From assembly GCF_003955715.1 (NCBI RefSeq), contig NZ_CP034463.1, forward strand, positions 9,982,001 to 10,046,000: 64,000 nt of DNA. Reading direction: 5' to 3'. Position numbers and translations under genes: made by a program. This document shows, one piece after another, positions 16,434 to 24,953 of the stretch. The DNA comes from Streptomyces aquilus. Its GTDB lineage: Bacteria > Actinomycetota > Actinomycetes > Streptomycetales > Streptomycetaceae. The notes beneath the pieces are model-generated. The model was not told where the DNA came from. It did no database searches and saw only the letters and a list, made by a program, of their open reading frames with translations. Each line of letters opens with the position of its first letter. The stretch's first letter is position 1.

Positions 16434-17042
16434 GTTCCCGTCCTTGATCCGGATCATCGTCGCGGGCTTCGGACCCGCTCAGCTGTTGTAGTGGTGAGCC
16501 GGCGCCGACGGCCGATCGCTGATCCTGCGGTCAGGACCGGGCTGCTGGTGCCGCAGCGCGGGCCCGGTGTGCGCGGATCTCGTCGTGGTTGTCGGTGGCC
16601 CAGCCGATCAGGGATGCGTGAGGGTGGGCGTCCGCTGGGAGATCCCGGGGACCTGGCGCTGCAGGCATGGCCGCCGAGGCGGCCGCAGCCCAGCGCATCG
16701 GCGGGGACGAAGCCGTTGAGTCACGCGGCATCGCGGTTGGCCGGGTGGGCCCGGCGCCCGCCTCCAGCCTGAGCGCATGGCCTTGAGCACCGATGAACGC
16801 TCCCTCCCCGAGGTGCGGCCGTGATCACCTTCCCGCACACTGCCCCAGCACCTGCATCGGCGTTCTCACCGCAACTGCGGCAGTCTCACCCGACGTGCAG
16901 GACCACAGGTAAGCAGCCCCGAGCCGGGTCCGGCAGTCGTCGCGATGTGTCTGCGGCGCCGCAGGCCAACGGTCTGCGGTCACCGCAAGAAGGCCTCACA
17001 ACGGGGTGTGTCGCGCTCGGTCGAAAGGGGCGTTCTCGCCGC
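16434..17042. other. Intergenic region, no supported gene
   Basis: Between the MarR gene and the convergent serine hydrolase. Apart from the weak hairpin near 16462-16478 nothing stands out. A 66-codon minus frame (16531-16731) and several plus frames are Ala/Arg/Pro-rich, have no ribosome sites, and look random. Confidence 0.4.
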
Positions 17043-18269
17043 TCATGCGCCACAGAACTCGGCGTCGACGACCCGCTGTTCGTGGACGTTCCAGTCGCCA
17101 TTGAAGTTCAGCGACAGCACGTGGTCGCCGTCCGCCGTCGCCATGGTCTGTGAGATGGAGCCCTGAATGCCGCCGTTGTGCCCCCACACCTCGGTTCCGC
17201 ACGACAACGTCATCTTCATCAGTCCCAGACCGTAGGAGAAGTTCGGCAGGTTCTCGATCGGCACGGTCGTCATCATCTCCTTGAGCTGACGATCTTTCAG
17301 GAGTCGGCCGGAGAACAGGGCACGGTAGAAGCGATTGAGATCACGGCCGTTGGAGATCATTTCTCCGGCGGCGCCCGCGAAGGAGGGGTTCAGCTCGGTG
17401 ACGTCGTAGACCGCGCCGCCGGGCTTCCCCGGTCCGGCGAGTTCCCCGGTCAGCTTCGAGTAGGCGCGTCCGCTGGGCCCGGGGATACGGACACGGGTGC
17501 CCGGCACACTGGTGGAAACCAGGTGCAGGGGACGCAGAATGCGCTGCTCGATCTCGTGGGCGTAGGAGTGGCCGGTGGCCTTCTGGATCACCATGGAGGC
17601 GATGACATAGTTGGTGTCGGAGTAGCTCCAGTCGTGGCCGGGAGCAAAGGTGGGTTGGTGGGTCATGGCGAGCCGGACGATACGGCGAGGCGTCCAGGTC
17701 TCGTAGCGGTGCTGGAGGAAGTCCGTGCTGAACTCCCTCTGCTTGAAGGTGTCGTCCTCGGTGTAGCTGTAGATGCCGCTGGTGTGGTTCAGGAGCTGCC
17801 GTAGCCTGATCTTGCTGCCGTCGTTGCCGTTTCCCGCCACCAGACCCGGCAGCCAGTGATCCACCGTGTCGTCCAGGCTCAGCTTGCCTTCCTCCTCCAG
17901 CTGGAGCAGCACCGTGGCCACGAACGTCTTGGTGATCGAGCCGACCCGGAAGCGGTCATCGGCCCGCGGTGTGCGGCCGGTTGCCAGGTTTGCGGTGCCC
18001 GCACGTCCCGCCCAGGCAGTGGGCCCCAGCTCGGCGAGCACGATCCCGCCGGGCGGACCGTCGTGGACCACCGATTCCAAGGCCGCCTGGGTCGCCACGT
18101 GCTCGGACCGCCTGGCCGACGCGTCCTCAGTGCCCGCGGCTGACGCGGGCAGGGTGAGTCCGGCGGTGATCACGGCTGCCGCCAACGCCCCGACGGCGGC
18201 GCGCCGCAACCTGCGACCGCCCCGTCCGCACGAACGTGACCCGTCTGCTGCATGCGCGTGCTGGCACAC
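17043..18269 (-). CDS. Secreted serine hydrolase (class C beta-lactamase / D-Ala-D-Ala carboxypeptidase family)
   Basis: GTG 18269 follows GAGGAG eight bases upstream. A signal peptide covers about the first 45 residues (basic RGGRRLRRAAVG, then a hydrophobic core ending PASAAG). The catalytic motifs of the family are present: S-x-x-K in VGSITKTF (near residue 115), Y-S-x-x-N in WSYSDTNYV, and H-N-G in EVWGHNGGIQG, with 'LLNHTSGI' between them. Such enzymes cut D-Ala-D-Ala peptides or small esters outside the cell. The 408-aa length is usual. It is a single gene and no regulator is adjacent. Class C-type architecture does not by itself mean antibiotic resistance. Confidence 0.88.
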   Translation of the reverse strand: MCQHAHAADGSRSCGRGGRRLRRAAVGALAAAVITAGLTLPASAAGTEDASARRSEHVATQAALESVVHDGPPGGIVLAELGPTAWAGRAGTANLATGRTPRADDRFRVGSITKTFVATVLLQLEEEGKLSLDDTVDHWLPGLVAGNGNDGSKIRLRQLLNHTSGIYSYTEDDTFKQREFSTDFLQHRYETWTPRRIVRLAMTHQPTFAPGHDWSYSDTNYVIASMVIQKATGHSYAHEIEQRILRPLHLVSTSVPGTRVRIPGPSGRAYSKLTGELAGPGKPGGAVYDVTELNPSFAGAAGEMISNGRDLNRFYRALFSGRLLKDRQLKEMMTTVPIENLPNFSYGLGLMKMTLSCGTEVWGHNGGIQGSISQTMATADGDHVLSLNFNGDWNVHEQRVVDAEFCGA

Positions 18270-18532
18270 GAAAGACTCCTCAAGCGGTGGTCATGACTGG
18301 ACGGGCCCAGTATTTTCGATCAAGGTCCGGGCCCGGGATGCCGCCAGCCACCGACTTGTGGGTAGGGCTACCCCCCGTACACCGCTCAGCAGCTTCACCG
18401 CCCAGTAGCACCTCACAGAAGCGCGCCCGCCAAGCGGCCGTCGGGAAACAGCGACCTGAGCAGCCCCGGTGTCGGTCTAGAACTGACGACCATCGTTGAC
18501 ACCTGGGTCTCCCGACGCCTGCGGAGATCCAC

Positions 18533-18610
18533 ATGTCGAAGACAACCCCGCTCGATCGCGAGGCCAAGCGGCGCCTGGCCGTCATACGCCATGTCGATCA
18601 CAGGGTGGCG
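18533..18610 (+). pseudogene. Short relic of a transposase N-terminus
   Basis: MSKTTPLDREAKRRLAVIRH from ATG 18533 matches the first residues of IS481/IS3-type integrase-like transposases ('REAKRRLAV.RH.EE'). Homology stops after about 25 codons, where the sequence continues into an unrelated recombinase-like frame. Only a scar remains. Confidence 0.4.
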
Positions 18611-18790
18611 GGTGCACTTCACCCGGCGAGACCTCGCGCGGCCGAGGGAAGTGGGCCCATTCATACGGGAGTTCAATGCGCTGTTCGACGGTCTGGATCA
18701 GCGGCTGGATGGCCCGGGTGTGCCCGAAGGTCAGCCGTTCCTGATCAGTCCGGCGGCCGAGTACGACAGCGCTTTGCGGCCCGGCCGGCG
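18591..18790 (+). pseudogene. Relic of a tyrosine recombinase / integrase N-terminus
   Basis: The frame reads WRVHFTRRDLARPREVGPFI, REFNALFDGLDQRLDGPGVP and PFLISPAAEYDSAL. This resembles the N-terminal SAM-like part of phage-type integrases found in Streptomyces ('G.P.G.PFL.SP...YD..LN'). The catalytic domain is missing and the frame turns into Arg-rich noise after 18790. It is a truncated fragment next to the transposase scar. Confidence 0.4.
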
Positions 18791-18834
18791 TGGTCGCGGG
18801 CCGGGCCGTTGTGAAGAGGCGGGAGACCGGGTGG

Positions 18835-19206
18835 TCAGAAGGAGTAGGGCCCGAACCGGCCCCACATGATGACCGCGGCGACGATGAGCAGGATCGCGTT
18901 GAACCCGATGGCCTGCGGCTCCTTGCGGCGTGCGTGGAGTCCCATGGCCAGGACCATGATCACAGCCAGGCCGGTGGCGGCCAGCGGGGTGAGCACGGTG
19001 GCGATGTCGAAGGCGCCCGGCAGGATCAGCCCGAGACCGCCTGCGAGTTCGGCGACGCCGATCAGACGCACCACGGGTGTCGAGACGTCACTGACCCACG
19101 GCAGCTGGGATATGAGCTTTTCGCGGGGCTGGGTGGACTTGGTGACGCCGGCGGCCGCGAACAGCGCGGCGAGGACGCCCTGCAGGATCCACAGGAACAC
19201 GTTCAT
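18835..19206 (-). CDS. DoxX-like membrane protein
   Basis: A 123-aa product starting MNVFLWILQGVLAALF with four predicted membrane helices (about 4-22, 46-66, 73-92, 104-120). The first helix ends 'AALFAAAGVTKS' and the second contains 'RLIGVAELAGGLGLILP'; both are hallmarks of the DoxX_2 family. Members sit in operons with redox enzymes and are linked to quinone or disulfide redox balance, but their reaction is poorly known. The ATG at 19206 follows AAGAAGG; a longer form from 19248 has no ribosome site. It lies behind the SDR gene on the same strand, about 100 bases away, so co-transcription is likely. A similar protein is encoded at 61625-61996. Confidence 0.8.
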   Translation of the reverse strand: MNVFLWILQGVLAALFAAAGVTKSTQPREKLISQLPWVSDVSTPVVRLIGVAELAGGLGLILPGAFDIATVLTPLAATGLAVIMVLAMGLHARRKEPQAIGFNAILLIVAAVIMWGRFGPYSF

Positions 19207-19306
19207 CGGAGCGGAGACCTTCTTCTTCGACCGCGCCGCGGCGGGCATCGCCGCGGCGGATCAGGATTGAGCGGATCAGGATTCAACGCGGGAGAGCTGG
19301 GCTGCG

Positions 19307-19981
19307 TCAGACGGTGAAGACACGCTCGGCTTCGTCGCGCTGGGTGTGCAGGTCCCAGTAGAGAGGGGCGATGTCCTCGGCCTCGGCGGTCGGGATTTCG
19401 GGAGGGCCGCCCGCGCCGATCCACACGCCGATGGCGACGTGCGCGGCCTGGATACCGGTGCCGGCCAGCTCCTTGTGCAGGTTGAGTACCCAGTTGCGCA
19501 GCGCCGCCTGGGCGGGGTTGACGTTGCCGAGCATCGGGATGGGGTCGGCCGAGCCGGCGCCGTTGGTGAAGAGCAGGGTGCCCGCGCCGGCCTCACGCAT
19601 CGCGGGCAGGACGGCCTGGGTGGCGGTGATGGCGCTGTAGAGCAGGAAGTCGATCCATTCCTGTACATCGGAGGGGCTGGTCTGGGACGGGTAGGTGAGG
19701 TTCACGGAGGCGATGCTTGGAGCGGGGGAATGCTCCAGGACGTCGATGCCGCCGAAGCGGGTGGCGGCGTCCTTGAGGGCCTGGGTCAGCGCGTCGTGGT
19801 CGCGCACGTCGGCCGGGAACGCGGCGGCGGTGATGCCCTCGGCGGTGAGCCGGCCGACGAGATCGTCGAGCTTGGCGCGGTTGCGGGCGATGAGAGCGAC
19901 GTCGTACCCGCGCGAGCCGAAGGTGCGGGCGATGGCGAGGCCCATGCCGGGGCCGGCTCCGACGATGGCGATGCTGGGCAT
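19307..19981 (-). CDS. Atypical SDR without the Tyr-x-x-x-Lys active site
   Basis: The 224-aa product keeps the Rossmann start (IAIVGAGPGMGLAIARTF, residues 4-21) and NADPH-type 'ARNRAKLDDL'. The usual YxxxK is missing: after 'LLFTNGAGSADP' the segment reads GNVNPAQAALRNWVLNL, with no Tyr or Lys at the aligned positions. The NAG motif is also replaced (VLEHSPAPS). It is therefore a cofactor-binding SDR that may not catalyse the normal alcohol oxidation. It is divergent from a TetR gene with two palindromes in between, which suggests it is that regulator's target. The DoxX-like gene follows. Confidence 0.8.
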   Translation of the reverse strand: MPSIAIVGAGPGMGLAIARTFGSRGYDVALIARNRAKLDDLVGRLTAEGITAAAFPADVRDHDALTQALKDAATRFGGIDVLEHSPAPSIASVNLTYPSQTSPSDVQEWIDFLLYSAITATQAVLPAMREAGAGTLLFTNGAGSADPIPMLGNVNPAQAALRNWVLNLHKELAGTGIQAAHVAIGVWIGAGGPPEIPTAEAEDIAPLYWDLHTQRDEAERVFTV

Positions 19982-19999
19982 GGTGAAGTCCTTTCAAGT

Positions 20000-20021
20000 A
20001 AGTGGGCCAGGCGTCCCACTT
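20000..20021 (+). promoter_or_regulatory. Operator-like palindrome, SDR side
   Basis: AAGTGGG (20000-20006) and CCCACTT (20015-20021) are perfect arms separated by eight bases, 19 bases before the SDR start. Similar half-sites occur at 20062-20078, so both are likely bound by the divergent TetR protein. Confidence 0.6.
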
Positions 20022-20061
20022 TTGCTGTCGGCCACCGTACAGCAGAAGCGGTCCGCCCGTT

Positions 20062-20078
20062 CCACTTGGGTAGAGTGG
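20062..20078 (+). promoter_or_regulatory. Operator-like palindrome, tetR side
   Basis: CCACT and AGTGG arms around seven bases, directly before the TetR start at 20083. The half-site CCACTT is shared with the palindrome at 20000-20021; autoregulation is likely. Confidence 0.5.
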
Positions 20079-20082
20079 GGGT

Positions 20083-20775
20083 ATGACCTCGCCACCCTCG
20101 GACCAGACGCCAGACCAGCAGCCCGGCACGGGACTGCGCGCCGACGCCGAACGCAACCGCTGCCGCATCCTGGCCGCCGCCCGCCGCCTCTACGCCACCG
20201 AAGGACTCGGCGTCTCCATGGCCTGCGTCGCCCGCGAGGCAGGCGTCGGCAAGGCCACGCTCTCCCGGCGCTTCGCCACCCGGGAGGAACTCGTCAACGC
20301 GGTCTTCGCCGACCGCATGGACGCCTACGCCGACGCCGTCGCCGAGGCACTGGCCGACCCCGACCCCTGGCACGGCTTCATCGGCTACCTCCACGCCGTC
20401 TGCGCCATGCAGGCCGCCGACCGCGGCTTCGCCGACGTCCTGACCATGACCTTCCCCGCCGCCAAGGCGCTGGAAGCACGCCGCGCCGAGGCGTACGAGC
20501 GGCTGCTCGAGCTCATCACCCGCGCCAAGGACACCGGGCACCTGCGCGAGGACTTCACTCACCAGGACGTCGTCATCCTGCTCATCGCCAACGCCGGAGT
20601 CGTCACCGCCACCGGCGACGCCGCCCCCGACACCTGGCGCCGCCTCGTAGGTCACATGCTCCGCTCCTACGCCGCGCCCGGCGCGCCAATCCCCCCGCTG
20701 CCCGAAGCCCCGAGGCCCACCGCCCTCTACCGCGCCATGGTCCGCCTCTCACAAACCGGCCCGGGCACCGCCTAG
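20083..20775 (+). CDS. TetR-family transcriptional regulator
   Basis: A 230-aa product with the N-terminal TetR helix-turn-helix at about residues 24-70: 'NRCRILAAARRLYATEGLGV' and 'REAGVGKATLSRRFATREEL'. The long C-terminal domain should bind a ligand and form the dimer. GGGGG precedes the ATG. It is divergent from the atypical SDR gene, and two related palindromes fill the 101-base gap, so it probably represses both. The GC-rich tail after residue 210 (PPLPEAPRP) is likely unstructured. Confidence 0.88.
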   Translation: MTSPPSDQTPDQQPGTGLRADAERNRCRILAAARRLYATEGLGVSMACVAREAGVGKATLSRRFATREELVNAVFADRMDAYADAVAEALADPDPWHGFIGYLHAVCAMQAADRGFADVLTMTFPAAKALEARRAEAYERLLELITRAKDTGHLREDFTHQDVVILLIANAGVVTATGDAAPDTWRRLVGHMLRSYAAPGAPIPPLPEAPRPTALYRAMVRLSQTGPGTA

Positions 20776-21064
20776 AACCGACGCCGCCAACCAGTAATAG
20801 ACACTGAGGACCGAGCAGAGGACCTCGGCCAATCCGCCTTCGGAGCTCTCCCGACGGAACCGGAACACCGATGATGACCTCCACGTCGCCGTGCAACACC
20901 GCGACCGCCGCGACGACCTGCTCGACCCACAGCCCGGCGACGCCCCCTCCACCACATCGCCGCTGGACTGCACCACCCATGCCACGCCGACCGGCATCGA
21001 TGTCGACCGACGTAAAAGACCCCACCTCCAGGGGGCGCCCGGCACCTTCACGGTGTTCCGCGTC

Positions 21065-21418
21065 CTAGACGCCGCCGTACGCACCGGCCGGCTTCACGGA
21101 CGCCTTGGCCTGACCGACGCACGCGGCTGACCTGTCCCTGGGGGCAGGTGACCTGCTGCTTGCCGTAGTCGATGTGGAAGTCGTCCCGGGCGAAGCCTTC
21201 GCCTCGGCGGTGCTGGCGGTGGGATTGCCCTTCAGTGGACCGCAGACGGTGACCTGTTGTTCACGGGCGGCTTGTTCCAGGTGGGGCAGAGACGTGTAGC
21301 CGGCGTCGACCAGGTACACGCCGGGCAGCAGGCCGCGGCGGGCGAGGCGGGTATGGATGCCGGGCAGGACCTGGCTGTCGTGGGTGGTGGGGCTTACCCA
21401 GTACTGGGAGTACAGCAT
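21065..21418 (-). pseudogene. IS1182-type transposase fragment, frameshifted
   Basis: The minus strand reads [39 protein letters not shown], and [12 protein letters not shown], then shifts frame and continues as [20 protein letters not shown]. This order is that of the central DDE part of IS1182/IS1380-like transposases ('..VDAGY.....L......G..L.GP'). Both ends of the gene and the termini of the element are missing. It is a dead remnant. Confidence 0.6.
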
Positions 21419-22200
21419 TTGACCTTAGTTTAATTTACATTTATGCAGGTCAGGGTCGTGATGCAGGTCCAGCCGAGCCGATGGGGGTCGATTCGGGGTC
21501 GAATCTACTTGTGTATTACTTTCGTAATAAGTGATTCGCTCCCCCTCGTTCCTGCGCCAGGGGCATCGACACGTTCGACACCCACGTCATGCCTGAAGCG
21601 TTGCCGGCTCGGAGTGCGGCGCCACCGCGTCCTGTACCTGGATACTCGCCAAGGGCCCGGATGTCGCCCACCAGAAATAGGCACTGAGTGGCCTGGTGCG
21701 CGAATCGTCGATTACGTCTCGAACGGAACCCGGCGTGCAGCCCGACTCGTCTGCCACTCTCCGTTTTCGCAGGTCAAGGCGCATGTTTACTCATTGAACA
21801 AACTGGCCGGGTCGAATCTGGGTCGAATCCGAGCCGTGTGAGTTGGCGACGGCGCGGAGATGTACGGCTCGTATCGTCCACCCTGTCCCGCCGATAAGGG
21901 ATGGGCAGGGCATATAGGGCACCCGTCGGGTGCAGGATGCGGCCCCAAGTCAGTGGTCGGTGAGTTGGGACGCTTCGGGCGCCTTCGGAAGTATCGTCCG
22001 GTGTGTCTCCCTGCTGGCGGGACTGGGTGCAGGTCATTCCGTCCGCTGTGACTCGTTGGCGGCTCCGCTTTCTGGAGTGCTTCCTTCGGGCGTTGCGCTG
22101 AGTCGCGGTTCACCTCGATCGTCAGGTTGTCACGGTTGTCGTTGATCCTCGCAGCGAGTGCCTGAATGGAGGTGCAGGGACTTGTCTGCGAGGTGACGGC
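21419..22200. other. Long intergenic region with AT-richer part and short repeats
   Basis: No gene supported. The beginning (21419-21535) is much richer in A+T than its surroundings. It contains a palindrome, TATTAC (21514-21519) and GTAATA (21524-21529). GGTCGAATC occurs at about 21498 and twice near 21815-21830. Open frames here are short and of random composition. The 3' part must carry the promoter of the membrane protein gene at 22201. Confidence 0.4.
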
Positions 22201-22728
22201 GTGCCAGCTCGCCCCGGCTGCCTCGGAGTTGGGGTAGATCTGGACGGGGTCCGCCTCCTATGCGATGGTGCGGCGGTGATCGAGGGGGAGCGGGAGACTT
22301 TGGCCATCGCGTTGGACCATGCGTGGCGCTGGTACGAGAACCGGCGTGGCCGGGCGGTATTGCTCCTTCAGATTCTCGTCCTGTGGCTGGCCATTCTCGG
22401 TACCGCCTACGGCGTTGCTGTGCAGGCCGGGCAGTACGGTCTCGCGGGATCGCTGGGAGTACTGGCGGCGGTCAGTGTGGCCGCGACTGATCTGGAGACC
22501 TCCAGGCTGCGCGCCTCCGCGCAGCTTGGCGCCGAAGCGGTCACCGAGCTTCAGGGCCGTCTCGCCGACGCACTGAGCACGGAGACGATGCGGCTCAATC
22601 AGCGGGAGCAGGCTGGCCGTCCTCCGACGCCGACGTTCCTGGGCCTGGACTCGGGGCGATGGCTGGCGTTCGTCAGCATCGCCGTGGCGTTCGCAGGGTC
22701 CCTGTACACGTGGCTGTTCCTGTCGTAG
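22201..22728 (+). CDS. Membrane protein of unknown function, 175 aa
   Basis: Three hydrophobic segments are clear: about residues 54-76 (AVLLLQILVLWLAILGTAYG), 81-99 and 156-174 (WLAFVSIAVAFAGSLYTWLF). Between the second and third lies an amphipathic stretch (LGAEAVTELQGRLADALSTE) that could form a coiled coil. The N-terminal 30 residues are less convincing, so a shorter form from GTG 22276 is possible. No family recognised. It stands alone between IS remnants. Confidence 0.55.
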   Translation: MPARPGCLGVGVDLDGVRLLCDGAAVIEGERETLAIALDHAWRWYENRRGRAVLLLQILVLWLAILGTAYGVAVQAGQYGLAGSLGVLAAVSVAATDLETSRLRASAQLGAEAVTELQGRLADALSTETMRLNQREQAGRPPTPTFLGLDSGRWLAFVSIAVAFAGSLYTWLFLS

Positions 22729-22942
22729 CGAGTGCGCTCCTACGGCCAGTCTGTTGTAGCGGAGGAGGCCACCTGTCTGGGCGTGGCGGAACCGGAAGGG
22801 GCAGTCTGACCGGTGAGTGTGTCTGAGCAGAGAGCACGAGATGCGGGCAGCCCATGACGCGGTCGCGTAGTGGCTGCGCGGCATCGGCCCCCGCGGACCC
22901 AGCCCCCTTCGAGGAGCAGCGGCAACTCCTTCGATCTGTCGC

Positions 22943-23815
22943 CTAGGCTCTGTCTCCTTGGTCAGCGTCGGGTCCAGATGAGGATGCCCGCGAGGTGCAG
23001 GGCAGCCTGGTAGGCGATCGCGAGCTTGTCGGTTCGTGTGGCCAGGCCGCGCCACTGCTTGAGGTGGTTGATGCACCGCTTGACAGTGTTCCGCTGCTTG
23101 TATGCCTCGCGGACGGCCTCCGAGTCTGCCTCGCCTCAGGCGGTGGCCAACCTGGTCGGACGGTTGTGGAATGACAGCGCGGATGCCCCGACGCCGCAGG
23201 TGGGTACGGATGGCGCGTGAAGAATACGCACGGTTGGCCAGGACGGCGAGGGGCCGGGTTCGTGGCCTGCCCAGGTCGCTGCGGGGCACGCGGATGCCGG
23301 ACATCACCGTCTCGAAGGCGGGTGCGTCACCGGCCTGGCCTGCGGTAAGGGTGAAGGCCAGAGGTCGTGCCCGGCCGTCGGCGGTCAGATGAACCTTCGT
23401 GCTCAGCCCACCGCGGAAACGCCCGAGGGCGTGATCAGCGGGTTCGGCTCGGTCGGCTGCCCCTTTTTGAGTGCGCCGGCGGCGTGCTGATGGGCTCGGA
23501 CGATGGTCGAGTCGACCGAGACGGTCCAGTCGATGTCGTCCTCGGCATCGGCTGCGACCAGGAGAGCGGCGAGGATGCGTTCCCAGGTGCCGTCGACGGC
23601 CCATCTGATCAGACGCTTGTGAGCAGTCTGGAACGGACCGAGCACGTCCGGCAGGTCTCGCCATGGCGAGCTGGTGCGGTACTTCCACGCGATGGCCTCA
23701 AGTGTGCGGCGGTGGTCAGCCCACCGCCGCCCGCGAACGGGATCGGCCGGCATCAGTGGCGCGATCCTGTCCCACATCGCATCAGTGATCACTAGTCGGA
23801 CAGACACATCCAGTC
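22943..23815 (-). mobile_element. Degenerate IS5-family element (IS427/IS1031-like)
   Basis: It contains a broken two-frame transposase (22962-23807). Its 3' end, 22943-22985, recurs in inverted orientation at 24478-24520 with only two or three differences. A matching 5' terminal repeat was not found, so the 5' boundary near 23815 is approximate. Confidence 0.6.
22962..23807 (-). pseudogene. IS5-family transposase, orfA/orfB with an additional frameshift
   Basis: orfA from GTG 23807 reads VSVRLVITDAMWDRIAPLMP and ends ALKKGQPTEPNP; it includes the first catalytic Asp region 'WTVSVDSTIVRAHQHA'. At CAAAAAGGGG, a -1 shift leads into orfB, 'EPADHALGRFRGGLSTKVHL', as is normal for programmed frameshifting in this group. 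Further on, after 'IPQPSDQVGHRLRRGRLGG', the expected continuation 'EAYKQRNTVKRCINHLKQWR' ending ILIWTRR is in yet another frame. That second shift is not programmed and separates the catalytic Glu region, so the gene is dead. Confidence 0.65.
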
Positions 23816-23844
23816 AACCGAGCAACCAGCCAGGCGGATACGTG

Positions 23845-24384
23845 TCAGGACTGCCCATCCCAAGCGGGAAGTTCGGTGGCGGTGACAATGCTGCGGACGC
23901 CCAGGTTCGCCCGCCGGGCCGGGGCTGTCTGGTCAACGATGACGGAGCAGCCGGCCCACTGCCCGCCGCATTCCTCGACCATCGACCGCACAGCTGACGC
24001 CTGGCTACCCGTCTCGATCCAGTCATCGACCAGCAGCACCCGGTCCCCGGGGCCCACCGCCGTCCGCTGCAGACGCAGCTCCTGGCGAGTACCCCGGTAG
24101 TCGGGGTAGCTGCACCTGGTGGCCTTCTTCCCAGGGAAGATGCCCTCGCCCTTGCGTACCGCGACGAAGCCGACGCCGAGCTCGACGGCCACTTCCGCGC
24201 CCAGCAGGAAGCCCCGCGACTCAATGCCGCAGACGGCCGTGACGCCGTCTTCCCGGAACGGCCCGGCCAGTTCACGGACTACCGCAGCAAGAGCTTCGGG
24301 GTCACGAAAGACCTGCCAGACGTCAGCGTGGCCGCCGATCCAACGGAAGCGTTCAAGGACCAGACCGCGCGCGTGAGACATCAT
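23845..24384 (-). CDS. Phosphoribosyltransferase, adenine-PRTase-like
   Basis: A 179-aa product starting MMSHARGLVLERFRWIGGHA. It shows the type I PRTase fold: the 'AVCGIESRGFLLGAEVA' block (residues 50-66) as in Apt, a flexible loop with 'KGEGIFPGKK', and the PRPP-binding motif RVLLVDDWIETGSQA (115-129) with its two acidic residues. It probably joins a purine-like base to PRPP in the cytoplasm. Sequence features are only partly those of housekeeping Apt, so substrate choice is open. It sits between an IS5 relic and an inverted copy of that IS end, suggesting transfer. No clear ribosome site precedes either of the two tandem ATG codons. Confidence 0.8.
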   Translation of the reverse strand: MMSHARGLVLERFRWIGGHADVWQVFRDPEALAAVVRELAGPFREDGVTAVCGIESRGFLLGAEVAVELGVGFVAVRKGEGIFPGKKATRCSYPDYRGTRQELRLQRTAVGPGDRVLLVDDWIETGSQASAVRSMVEECGGQWAGCSVIVDQTAPARRANLGVRSIVTATELPAWDGQS

Positions 24385-24477
24385 GATCGTGAGTCTGCGG
24401 ACGAATCGGCAGCCCAAGCAACCGGATTCTCCGCTCGGGGGATACAGACGGGCAGGCGGCACTCCACCTTCGCCGTG

Positions 24478-24520
24478 ATCCTCATCTGGGCCCGACGCTG
24501 ACCAAGGAGACAGAACCTAG
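24478..24520 (+). repeat. Solitary inverted copy of the IS5-type 3' end
   Basis: This stretch encodes the last codons of the transposase (ILIWARR, stop) and then CCAAGGAGACAGAACCTAG. It matches the complement of 22943-22985 almost perfectly. It is the only part left of a second element. Confidence 0.65.
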
Positions 24521-24912
24521 TTCGACCGAACCTTGCGAACGTGGCGGACATACATCGGTGCGCTTGACGTACGGGGCGCCATGGGACAGACCCGCGCCGC
24601 GCGCCCCAGGGTGTCCTCAGACGCCGCAGCGTAGAGCGCTCGCGCGGGTGGAAGGAGCGCCTTCCGCACCGAACTCACCACGGGACTTTGTAGGGTCGGC
24701 TCCGCTCTGCCTCAGCAGCAGGGTGTGATGCCCTGCATGCGCTCGACGCGCCGTTACCGAACTCGCGCCTTGGCACGGCCTGCGCTCGGGCGAAGGGCGG
24801 CTGCGCGGGCCAAGCGTGTCCCCGAGGACCGTGGCGAACCCGTTGACCTGCTGGCGAGCGGCCCCGGCTTCGTGCGGGTGGCCTGCCATGCGCTTTCCCG
24901 TCATGCGGAGAC
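24521..24912. other. Intergenic region, no supported gene
   Basis: Between the IS end and the terminator of the MFS gene. Frames are Arg-rich and lack ribosome sites; nothing recognised. Confidence 0.4.
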
Positions 24913-24938
24913 GGCCCGCGAGGAGTTTCTCGCGGGCC
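24913..24938 (-). terminator. Hairpin terminator of the DHA2 exporter gene
   Basis: Perfect 10-bp arms GGCCCGCGAG (24913-24922) and CTCGCGGGCC (24929-24938) with a six-base loop, 15 bases after the stop of the exporter gene. Confidence 0.75.
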
Positions 24939-24953
24939 GGCCCTGGCTGATTC

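Noticed and set aside
16531..16731. 66-codon minus-strand frame
   Set aside because: No ribosome site, Ala/Pro/Arg-rich, no recognisable motif.
21490..21835. Possible tRNA based on GGTCGAATC T-arm-like sequence
   Set aside because: The 3' CCA end, acceptor stem and anticodon arm are not formable around any of the copies.
22258..23688. 476-codon minus-strand frame read as a single gene
   Set aside because: Only its first part is transposase orfB; the rest is off-frame sequence of the IS and of the antisense membrane protein gene.
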